From: Schizophyllum amplum
Taxonomy: Eukaryota > Basidiomycota > Agaricomycetes > Agaricales > Schizophyllaceae
Direction: 5' to 3'
Length of the DNA stretch: 64,000 nucleotides
NCBI GenBank assembly: GCA_007026445.1
Contig: VDMD01000006.1
Coordinates: 1,178,001-1,242,000, forward strand
In this document: one piece after another, positions 22,723 to 31,925 of the stretch
Position numbering within the stretch: the stretch's first letter is position 1
Layout: every line of letters starts with the position of its first letter
Program-made: the position numbers and the translations under genes
Notes under the pieces: generated by a model
What the model was told of the DNA's origin: nothing
Seen by the model: only the letters and a program-made list of their open reading frames with translations
Databases searched by the model: none

Positions 22723-24375
22723 CTACATCCCTCGAAGTTCGGTCTCCAAAGCTGCCAGAAACGCGTCCGCCTCATCTCGTTTCGCTACACCACTTTGCGC
22801 CTCCAAAGCCTCCAACGGATCCCGCACTGTATTGGATGAAGCTGGCGCACGAACAGGCTCCTCCGGCGCGGGCTCCCCGCGCACCTTCCTCCGCTTCGCC
22901 TCTAGCATCCGCTGACGCTCCTCCCTCTCCCGCTTCCGCTTCTCCATCGCCTTGCTCATGCCCGAGCCTTCGTTCGCCTTCCCCTTCTGCTTGCCGTCGC
23001 CTTCCTCATCCCCCACGCGCATCCCCTCCACCTCCCCCACGCCCACTTCGGTCACGCCCATCTCCGTCCTGACGGTGCGGGTCTCGTCCCGCGCCGCGCG
23101 AAGCTCCTCCATCTGCCTCTTCCTCTCCTCCTCGTCCGCTGAGAATGCGTAGAACGCGGCGCCTCGTGCGCGGTTCTCGCCACGAGCGTCGTAGTGCGCC
23201 TCCGTCCGGCCCTGCTCCGCAAATTCTTCTTCAATCTGCGTGACGCGCTCGGCCGTGGGCTGATACGTCGGAAAGAAGCCATCGGGGTTGCGAATAATGA
23301 TGTCCCTGAGGAGTAGGCGTTGCTCAGTACAATGCCAAAAGCAGTATGGGAGGAAATGACTCACTCATCACTGTCCTCCGCGCCACCCTCCTCGAACTGA
23401 AACATGAACTCGCGCGGCACCTCCGACTTGCGTGCTGAACGTGTGCGCCCTAGGTCATCCACGTACTCGACTATGGGGTCATTCTGCACTGAGTTCAGCA
23501 AGACTATCGTGACCTGGAGCACGGCAACGTACCGCTTCATCTGGCACCCGCGGGATCGTCAGACTTTCGTCCTCGTCATCGCTGTGCGCTTGGTACCCTT
23601 TGGCATCAAACTGGGAACATCTTCCATAAGTACGGATTTCGCGAAGGGATAGGCAGCACTCACATCAACCAGCAGCGCGTCGTACTGTGCCGTGTCGAGG
23701 CCCGCAGTCTGCCCTCGCTTCAACTTGTCGTACATACGCGCCTGCGTAGAGTGATTAGTGGTCGTCCCGAAAAGAGTGCGCATCAGGAGGCTGGAACGGG
23801 ACATGGTGCTTGCGGAAAGGTTCGCATCGAAGACGCGAATGCGAATAGAACAAGATGTTGAGGACTGAGGATGAAGAATTACAGGACGACGGAACGAAAC
23901 CCAGTCATGGGGGTGGGGAGGACGAGGGAGACGAGGAAGACGCGATGGGCCGGATATACGTTGAGTGAAGCGCACCTTCTCTTCTAATCGTGCACGCGAG
24001 GATTCGAGCGTCGGCCGATCCAGTGCCTCCATCTGCAAGTCACGCTCCGCGCGCGCCTTCACGCCCTTGTTCGCGCGAAGCCAAGCGGTCGATTTCTATA
24101 GTCGTGATATGTAGGGAGGCGTGTTGTTATGGACGTAGATGTACAACAATCAGAAACGGAATTGCAAAAGCAGAGGAGAGTTCGTCAGCGATCACATTCC
24201 TCTCCCAAGCAATCTCACACCAACGCACCTTCTCCGGCCGCTTCACTCCGCCCGCAACGTACTCCTTCCCGCCGGCCGCTCTCCGGGTCTTCGCCTCCGC
24301 TTCCTGCTGCGCGAGCTCCGCCTTGAGGTCGAGGAGGGAGGATGCCGCGAAGGACTTTGCCTTTGCTTTCGACAT
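22723..24375 (-). CDS. CCDC174 family protein (DUF4078)
   Basis: Six exons are supported. MSKAKAKSFAASSLLDLKAE is followed by ELAQQEAEAKTRR, the N-terminal coiled coil. KSTAWLRANKGVKARAERDL starts exon 2 and ARMYDKLKRGQ exon 3. FDAKGYQAHSDDEDESL and then VEYVDDLGRTRSARKSEVP contain the DDLGR hallmark of CCDC174. The last exon has NPDGFFPTYQPTAERV and HYDARGENRARGAAFYAF, then a Lys/Arg/Glu-rich coiled coil (EKRKREREERQRM) and ends ALETELRGM. In animals CCDC174 is nuclear and associates with exon junction complex and RNA-processing proteins. A nuclear RNA-related role here is by homology. No break was seen. Confidence 0.85.
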
Positions 24376-24780
24376 TGGAGGAGCGTGAAGGGGTTGAGTT
24401 GGGCAGTAAGTCGCGTTGATAAGTAGAGGGAAGGTTGAAGGTTGTTGGGAGGGAGAGGTAGCCGAGAGCAGTGAAGCCCTTCGCTGTGCGTTTGCTGATG
24501 GTGGTTGTCTCAAGCCCCGATGCTGCGCGCCACGGCCCAGCGGCGAAGCGCCCGTACATGTTCCCAGGATCACGTGCAAATCGAACACAAAACATGACCC
24601 AATTTGAATGTTCTTTCGGCAAACTAGATAGCTTAGAGACAATATCGGGGAGGCATCTTTATGTCATGTCAGTTCTACTGGACACGCCTACTGCACGGTC
24701 AAGAATCACAATTACAGTCATAATCTTCGCTTCAGTCATATAGTACCGTCCTCTATCCCAACTCTATCCCGCTAAGGGCA
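24376..24780. promoter_or_regulatory. Intergenic region between two minus-strand genes
   Basis: It contains the CCDC174 promoter and the 3' flank of the membrane protein gene. No other coding sequence was supported. Confidence 0.4.
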
Positions 24781-26174
24781 TCACTGGACAACACTCCATT
24801 CCCGTTTCCCTATCGGCCCAGATATCTGTACGAGCTCAACCTCCTGTACCTCCAGCGAGTCGTCTGATGCTACAGTTGCACCGCTAAGCCCCGTGGTAGA
24901 CCCACCCGACTCGCTTTCTAAGTCTTCCCGTCGCTGCCTCTCATTCTGGCAACATGACGCGAACCGTAGCGTTTCCAGCCGAATGCCGCTCTGCTGGCTC
25001 CTCATCGCCGACAGAGTCGTGGTCTGCTCATGCACAGTCAGGACGACGACGAGAAATGTAGGGTATATTGCCTATGGCCAGTTGATTTAAAGATCGAAGA
25101 CGGCGCTCGTGGGACGCACCGCAAGCAAAAACACTGAATTATTGCAAATGATCTTGATAGTGTTGGAGACGGCGGAGCTCCTTTGAATTATTGCGCCGAC
25201 AACCTGAGCGGAACGCAGGCGCAAGTAAGGCCGTGTAGTCTGCCAGAAGGGCGCACGCACGTACCCAGATCGCGCAGTAAGCCAGCCCGGATTCGAGGAG
25301 AATCATCAGAATTCCTCCCACCCGGCTACACTTGGAAGATGGCTTGAGCGATTCGGAGATGCTTCGCCGGAACATCCTGCGCGAACCAAACATCGTCAGC
25401 AAAATGCATCAAAAACAACCGATTTACACACCAAACACGAATTCCAACGAGCGTCGTGGCAACAATGTTCGTCGCCGGTAGTGTCACGTCTACCACAAGC
25501 GCATAGAAAGGAGCCGCTCTCAAGGACGAATTCAAATAGCGGACGCATTCGAAGATGACTGCGACTGTCAGGGGCTCAGTAACTCTCGCCACTGGCGTGC
25601 AGCGCGTGTAATGCGCTCACCTAGGCTGCATATCACGCAGGCTAAGAGTAACCCGCGCGCGAGGCGGCTGTTCGGCCATATAACGTAGGCCCTCCAGACG
25701 ACCAGAGCATCATTGAGAAAAAGCTAACACGACGGGACGGGCCATGAGAGGTATGAGCGCACTACACGCAAATCAATTGTGGCACACACGTTGACGCATG
25801 TCGACACTTCGAAGATGGCACGAAGCGCGAGACTGGGTCTGACAACGACGGAGCCGGGATACTTGTATCCATGTATCTCCGCCATGTGCATTCCCATTTG
25901 CGACACGGTGCCCATAGTCGAGGAGATGAATAGCACAGTGATTGAAGCTGTGAGTATCCAGGTTCCTCTGCTAGCCTTGCGACTGTATGCGGAGTCAGTC
26001 GCATATAGAGAGGGCGAGAGTCGATGGCACACGTAGACTCACCGTGCTAGCGCGGGAATCGCAGAGCTGAACAGCGCTGCTAGCACTCCTGATGATTTTG
26101 AGCCTCACGCCTGTACAGGAGGACGGCAGCTGCGTACCGTACAGCATAAATATCATAGCGAGTTCGGAAAGCAT
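24781..26174 (-). CDS. Multi-pass membrane protein of an Agaricomycete family
   Basis: Exons can be chained by phase as follows. MLSELAMIFMLYG starts the first. GTWILTASITVLFISSTMG follows, then LALRAIFEVSTCVN. After an intron, LFLNDALVVWRAYVIWPNSR is the family signature. LLLACVICSL and FYALVVDVTLPATNIVATTL are further helices, then MFRRSISESLK with GGILMILLESGLAYCAIW. The last helix is AIYPTFLVVVLTVHEQTTTL, followed by a Ser-rich acidic cytosolic tail ending KREWSVVQ. About six to seven hydrophobic segments are visible. Relatives are abundant in polypores, but their function is unknown. The first exon is doubtful: after MLYG the expected second half of helix 1 appears to continue in another frame (AAAVLLYRRE), so there may be a 5' frameshift or an unrecognised intron. 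Confidence 0.6.
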
Positions 26175-27394
26175 TTGCTGCAGGAGATCGACGCCGGCAT
26201 GATCAAGGTGCGAGATCTCGGGATATGGCATGCCCGAGCTGTAGATCAAGGAGCCTCGGTGAGCACAACGTAGAGCTCGTCGTAAAGTAGGAGGAGCGCA
26301 CAACGCCGTCACGAACAGCGCGAATATACTTGAAGCCTGACGCAATGAAGGCCTTGGATATTTAAGCCCCTCCACCTGAGACACTGGTCAAAGGAGTATC
26401 CGAACAGCGCTGGAGAGGCGGTAGAAGACAGCGGGACTCACTACGGCCTTGGAGTGCTGAGCATTGACATGTGACGCATGGTATCAACTTCGATCCAGCG
26501 CAACCTTTGGTGCCGGCATGCTAGCCCTCAAAGTCCGCAAATAAGCGCCGCGGTGCCTCCCTGCTCCGCCAGCGAATGCGTGATAGAACCGTCGGGTATC
26601 AGCAGTTGAGCATTTAAGACGACGAGAAGGACTGGACCGGACTTGTAGCACTCGTGAATCCATGGAAGAGCAGCGCCTCGGACGCGTAGGCGCCCATGTA
26701 CTCGTGTCGTTCTCCAGGTCTGACGCTGCTGTTGGTTCGACTGTAGAAACCCAATGGCAGGTGTATCAGATTCTGGAGTAAGACGACAAGTGGAACATGA
26801 CTCGCCTAGGCAGTCATGGCGACCGAGCACGCGTCGGCGTTCATCAGACGATGACCTGTCGTAAAAGCGCTGAAAGGTAACGGGCTAGATGAACAATCAC
26901 CTAGCTAACGTCCCTGGAGCACCTGCAGATCAGGATGTAATGGCAGGGATAGGTCAGCCTTGCTGTGACCAGCGAATTTAAGATTTGATAGGACAAGTGA
27001 TAGTACAGGCAGGGCGTACTAGCGCTGTCCGCCGTCTATCGCTGTTCCGGTCAACGGCCCTTCGATATTCGACTATCTTCTGCTGTTGCTGTGGCCGTAT
27101 ATATGTACGGCCAATGTACGGCCAATGCTCGCCCAGAGCGCCGCCGCGGAGGTCGACAACGACAGCAGTGAGCGGGATGCGATTGTGTGATGCTGAGCAG
27201 AGCGCACGAATGGCAGACGGTGAAGGTGGTGTCCCGTACATCGGAAGTTGGCACTCGCAGCCAATTGTCCTCTTTGTCGAAGTACATGCCTAGCGAAACC
27301 GCGCAGCGTCGATGTTCTAAGTCAACCTGGGTGCCGTTGGATGGCGGGTATCAGCACGATCGTCCTGATGGACCACGTCGGGCGAAAGCCTGAT
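26175..27394. other. Gene-poor, decayed region
   Basis: No complete gene was found. A minus-strand frame (26528-26830) has a hydrophobic LLVVLNAQLLIP segment but no family signature. Two GTACGGCCAAT units repeat in tandem near 27107-27127. It probably carries remnants of lost genes. Confidence 0.4.
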
Positions 27395-27660
27395 TCTCGC
27401 AGGAAATGGTTTGCCATGCTGGTGCAGTGTCATCCGGCGAGCCTGACACCACATGCTGGTCATTTGGAAAAAGGCGACAGACGCGATCCTGCTATCGAGC
27501 CCTCGAAGAGATAGTCTAAGGCTCACCAATAGGCTTGCCCGTCGCAGCGTCGCAGACCCAGATAGCTCATGGGCGATGCTGCTGAGTCATGCGAGGTCCC
27601 GACGCCCACTATAATCAGCGTCGCCAATGGCACACGAGCTGCGTCCATGCGCTCAGCTGA
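27395..27660 (-). pseudogene. WD40-repeat relic
   Basis: On the minus strand, IWVCDAATGKPIGEP (27519-27563) is the end of a WD40 repeat with its usual linker. HVVSGSPDDTAPAWQ (27405-27455), preceded by RVCRLFPNDQ, is the body of the next repeat. A stop codon follows GEP directly and another lies a few codons on. The part before IWVCD (VGVGTSHDSAASP) is in a different frame. These breaks mean no functional repeat protein can be made. Basidiomycetes often carry many NACHT-WD40 genes, a plausible source. Extent beyond the two repeats is unclear. Confidence 0.6.
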
Positions 27661-28250
27661 AAAGCGTTACAAGCTGCATGAGGGCGCGCTCTTCGGGTGC
27701 GACGAACCTCCAACTGTAAGCGCCCGCTGGTCACAGATAGAGGAAAACACAGATGGTCCCGACGACGTAGATTGCTGACACGCAATCAGCGAAGGCTCAC
27801 GAGCCAAGGTCGAAAGAGGGCGGAATCGAACGCGGCTTGCCTCGGTGCCGGAATCAAGTAAGCCTTATTCCGAAAGCGGAACAAAGCCTTCTACTTTGAG
27901 TAGCAGACGTCATGTGACTGTGGGAATATTGCGCCGTATCCATCAGTTGATTGTTCCTTCTCTTTTTCGTCTCCTTGTTCTCGGATTTTGTCTGTTCGCG
28001 ATGTTTCGAGAACGACTGCGAGGCGTCGCCACCTCGAGACCATCTGGGTTCCCAAACCACTACGTCAGCAATTTATCACTGTGGCGCCTCGCAGTACGGT
28101 GTCATCGACTGTGTCATAGCCCTGTGGCTTCGCTGTTAGAGTGAATATAAGGATGGATCGGCCCTTTCATCGTCACTTTTGCTTTCCTGAACCGACTATA
28201 CCACTCACCTATCCACGCATACCAACATCAACACTACCCATCTAACGACC
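27661..28250. promoter_or_regulatory. Promoter side of the HAM1-like gene
   Basis: TATAAGGA at 28146-28153 is about 100 bp upstream of the ATG at 28251 and reads in the right direction, followed by a CT-rich leader. The 5' half has no feature. Confidence 0.45.
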
Positions 28251-29618
28251 ATGGAATCCACGAAGAACTTCTCCATCGACAACATCGCCGCCGTCGCCGC
28301 AGCCCTTGATGCGGGAAAGCTCCCCAGCCAGGCGCAGATCAACAAGTCCTTCGACTGGTTGCTGAAGTCGCCCCTCATACAACTCGAGGCGCAGAGCGCG
28401 GACCTGGAGGGCAAGCTGAGCGACTACGGTCGGCGCCTTGCCAGTGACTTGCGCGGCATCTTGGAGGCCTATCAGGCGCTTGGTAGCAACAAGAATGGTA
28501 TGTGGTTGTGACCCTTCATGATGATGTGAGCTGACCCGCCGCAGCGGATGACATACTTCAAGAAGCACTCTACAACCTGTCCGAAGGCGAGCTGGCCGGC
28601 GCGCGTCTTCGGCATTATCAAGGATATCCCCATCCCGCGTACGGAGTTCACGAGCCCCGAGGTGGACTTTGTGCTCGAGAACCTCAGCATCGCATCCCTA
28701 CGGCTTCTGCCCGGGCACGCGCACATCAGCACGACGGCGGAGGCGGACATCACACAGGCGGCACCTGGGCAGGAGGCGCAGACCTCGGCCAGCGCGAAGA
28801 CGACAGTGAAGCTGCAGGGCCTGCAGCTCTCGCTGAAGGAGCTCTCGTTCTACCACGAGCAGAAGGAGCACAGCGGCGTTACTCCGTCCAAGTTCACCGG
28901 CCTCGTCGACGTCGAGATCCCCCCGCGCGGCGTCGACGCGGAGATCTCACTCTCCCTGCTCCCCACTACGGACAGCGGCGCGCGCGAGCGCCAGGGCGGC
29001 TTCTTCCACATTGACCGCGTCACGCTCTCGCTCTCGGACAACATGGACATCAAGCCGCACAAGACGAACCACTCGATCCTCGTCGGTACCTTCAAGTCGA
29101 CGATCAAGAAGCGCGTGCGCAAGGCGCTCGAGGGCGCGCTGCGCGAGCAGCTCGAGTTCGCGTTCACGTTCGCGGACCGCACGGCGTACGACGTCCACCA
29201 GCGCTCGAAGGTCTTCCGCGACGCGGGGCTCGCGCCTGCCGCCGCGTACGCCGGCGCCGTGGTCAGCGAGGCGGGCCGTCTGCGCCAGCTGCCTGGCCCG
29301 CTCACGGGCTGGCGCGCGACGGGCACGGGGGTCATCAAGGACGACCCGCGGTCGGACAAGGCGTACGCGATGGGCGCCGAGCCGCAGATCATCAGCGGTG
29401 AGAAGCGCGGGCCTGTGGGCCAGTTCAGCGGCCCGCTCGGCGGGGAGCGTCCGCAGGACAAGGCGCCGGTGGCGGATGCGAACGGCAAGGTGGAGGGCCT
29501 GACGAAGGAGGGTGCGCGCGCGGCGAAGACTTTCAAGGCGCGCAAGGACGAGAAGGAGGCGGAGGAGCGGAAGCGCGAGGGCTGGCGGAGCGGGGCCTTC
29601 GATGCGCTGACGGCTTGA
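28251..29618 (+). CDS. Short HAM1-like protein with apparent frameshift
   Basis: Exon 1 gives MESTKNFSIDN, then LPSQAQINKSFDWLLKSP and ASDLRGILEAYQALGSNKN, the HAM1-like N-terminal pattern. After a 46-bp intron (28499-28544) the phase-consistent frame reads ADDILQEALYNLSEGELAGA, which fits the family. The rest of the family match continues in the next frame, from VFGIIKDIPIPRTEFTSPEV through VLENLSI to SLSLLPTT and HIDRVTLSLSDNMDIKPH. The conserved ending is GWRSGAFDALTA. I see no intron between about 28592 and 28610, so a one-base shift is present in this sequence. Full HAM1-like proteins are about 900 residues; this one is roughly 440 and lacks the middle. HAM1-like proteins are poorly characterised. 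It may be an error in the sequence or an inactivated copy. Confidence 0.7.
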
Positions 29619-29960
29619 ACTGCCATAGTCAGTGCTGACAGTCTTGCACTCATTCATGATCTTTTGACGATCTTGACGAACGAAGGAGAATGTACGATAC
29701 CAGTAGACCCAAATGTATCATAGGCTGCTTTTATGGAACAACGGATGGATGACACCTTGGAAGAGGATCATAGCAACGCAGTCTCTGCCAGTTCGCTTAT
29801 ATACTGCGAGTTGACGATTCCTTTGCAGCTTTGAGTAGCACAGATGATCTTCTACAGCTCTCCCCATAGTGTCGATCAGCACTGGCACGATGTTGTCTTC
29901 ATTACAAGCTATGGTGAAGCTACCCCCTTCGGAACCACACACGTACTAACCCCCTCCCGC
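29619..29960. other. Convergent 3' intergenic gap
   Basis: It lies between the HAM1-like gene (+) and small secreted protein A (-). No feature was seen. Confidence 0.5.
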
Positions 29961-30366
29961 TCATGCGCACTCAGCCTGGGGGACGCATGCATAGATGTAG
30001 CCGTAGTCGACCTCGCCCGTCGTCTGTTCACCTATTAGCTGCAGTCATGGAGTCGCATTCAGGCTGTCTCCCACTCACCAAATCGTAGCCGCAGACGATG
30101 TAGGTGCTCGGGTTATTGGTGGCACTGGTGTCGTAGCTGAGGTGTATATAAGCGAGCAAGAACGAGTGCAGCAAGATGCAGGAACAGCCGACGTACCCGC
30201 AAATCAATTGCCCGTCAGAAATGTCGCCGGGGCGGCTGAGCTTGAGGATCTCGTAGCCCTCCCCTCCGGTGGCGGGGCAGGTGAACGAGGAGCATTGCTT
30301 CTTCTCGAGTGGGGACGCGACGGCGAGGGTCGCAGCAAGGGCGAGGACGGCGGTGGAGGCACGCAT
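29961..30366 (-). CDS. Small secreted cysteine-containing protein A
   Basis: Three exons give a protein of about 90 residues. MRASTAVLALAATLAVASP is a signal peptide, followed by a likely KK cleavage site (LEKKQC). The mature part has CSSFTCPATGGEGYEIL, QLICGYDTSATNN, TYIVCGYDLTTGE and YIYACVPQAEC, six Cys in all. It ends with TGA at 29961-29963. The gene is a tandem copy of the one at 30.2-31.2 kb, with matching introns, signal peptide and TATA box. Such proteins are common in wood-decay secretomes, and no function is known. I do not recognise a named family. Confidence 0.8.
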
Positions 30367-31237
30367 CGTTGAAGAGGTGGAGAGCTAAGATCGTGAGTGA
30401 CGAGGCGAGCAATGGAGAAGGATGGAGGAAGGTACGCTCGTCTGCGCAACGTTCTTATACGCACGCCGGGCGGCGGCGGCATTCCTGGAACGCTCATACG
30501 CGTCTCGCGGGTCGCTAGCCAGTCGCTAGCTGGGCGGGAGGATCGGCGGTGGGTCTGTCTGCTGAAAGAGCTGATAGAACATGAAGGTATCAGGAGATGT
30601 GCCCGCAGGGCAATGGTCAAAGGCGGGGACTCGGGAACATCGCCTCCGACTCCGAGTAATCTTGACTGCAATCGAACTCTTGAAAGAGCTTGGCACGCGA
30701 CGGGCACTGGGTTCATCAAGCATGACCTTCGGTGTAATAAGCAGGACGTTGTCTTTTGTAACAAGCTGTGAGGAAGCTGCAACGTTTCATTGTATTGTCT
30801 TCGAACCAACAAAGGGCGCTGATATCGAGCCCCTTCCGCTTCTGCGCATTCAGCCTGAGTGACGCATGCAAAGACGTAGCCGTAGTCAATCTCGCCAGTG
30901 GCCTGTTCAACTGTTAGCGGCAACCCTGAAGCCACTTTCAGTCTGTCTCCCGCTCACCAGGTCGTAGCCGCAAATGATATAGCTGCCCGCGGATTCGGTG
31001 GTGCTGTTGTCGTAGCTGGGAAGTTGGGTCAGCAAACAACGAGTGCGGCAAGGAGCAGGAACAGCCGACGTACTCGCAAATCAACCGCGTGGAAGCGGTG
31101 GTGCTGGTAAGCTTATAGTCCTCGTAGCCCGCTCCTCCAGTAGCGGGGCAGGTAAACGAGGAGCATTGCTTCTTCTCGAGCGGGATCGCGACGGCGAGGG
31201 TCGCAGCAAGTGCAAGAACAGCGGTGAAGGCACGCAT
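30204..31237 (-). CDS. Small secreted protein B with lost stop codon
   Basis: Exon 1 has the signal peptide MRAFTAVLALAATLAVAIP and the same LEKKQCSSFTCPATGG core as protein A. Exon 2 reads YDNSTTESAGSYIICGYDL and exon 3 TGEIDYGYVFACVTQAECA. At the position where A stops, codon 30840-30842 is GAA instead of TGA, and the frame stays open for about 212 more codons to 30204. That extension crosses the promoter of gene A and overlaps its first exon on the same strand in another frame. The extra residues are Ser/Pro/Arg-rich and look non-conserved. Either the protein is made with a long tail, an unrecognised intron removes it, or the gene is decaying. The conserved part is 30843-31237. In protein A the residue before the second intron is Gly; here it is Asp. 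Confidence 0.6.
30452..30459 (-). promoter_or_regulatory. TATA box of small secreted protein A
   Basis: TATAAGAA, read on the minus strand, lies about 90 bp upstream of the ATG. An identical element sits at the same place in the paralogue. Confidence 0.55.
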
Positions 31238-31925
31238 CGTTGAAGAGGTAAACGGATGGGTTGGTAAGTGACGATGTCAGCGACAGAAGCAAGGGGTGAA
31301 GAATGGAGGAAGGTATGCTTATGCTCGTCTGTGCGTTCTTATACGCACGCCCTGCGGCGGCCTTCCTAGACCGTTCTTGCGTGTCTCCCAGGTCGCTCAC
31401 TGGATGGAGGCACGGTGATAGTAACTGAAAGTATTGGGTGTATGTATGCCCGCGACGGGCTCGGCAACGTCCTGCATCCGAGGATAGCTGGGCCGTTCAT
31501 CCCTTCTGCTTCGTACATGCTTGTGTGCCACGCGCAGAGTTCCTATGCGTATAGACGTATTGCCGAGTAGAGAGAGACGTCTGCGCCAAAGGCCCAAGAT
31601 TTGCTAGACTCTTCCCTTCGACAAAAGCTCGCATGAAGTTCAGGGCAATTATCCGAGTGAGCCACGCTCCGAGTGCGGGCTGACGATGGGCTGTCCCTTC
31701 ATTCTGAAAATCGTGAGGAAGAAGACATGTTTCATAGTGACACGAGCATGAGGGAATAAGGTATGTCCAGGTAGGTCCAGGTCAGCAAGGTGAGCACCTG
31801 GCCGTCAACTGAGATCACGGAGCGAACAGAGAGGTATGCGGCAATTGCCGAGGGTCAGAATCATCACGTGGCGTGCCTGCCGCCAATCCGGCGGTCCCTG
31901 CCTGCCGTTCACCACCTCGGAGTCG
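31238..31925. promoter_or_regulatory. Divergent region between secreted protein B and the Zn2Cys6 gene
   Basis: It holds both promoters. Two GTAGGTCCAGG / GTATGTCCAGG units repeat at about 31761-31783. No coding exon was supported. Confidence 0.35.
31336..31343 (-). promoter_or_regulatory. TATA box of small secreted protein B
   Basis: TATAAGAA, read on the minus strand, is about 100 bp upstream of the ATG at 31237. Spacing and flanks (GGCGTGCG upstream) match gene A, so the promoter was duplicated with the gene. Confidence 0.55.

Noticed and set aside
28850..29657. Two minus-strand frames of over 230 residues opposite the HAM1-like gene
   Set aside because: High third-position GC leaves few stops in antisense; the plus frame has clear family motifs.
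30028..30060. Read-through of the last intron in secreted protein A giving a different C-terminus
   Set aside because: A clear GT donor and AG acceptor restore TTGEVDYGYIYAC, which is also conserved in copy B.
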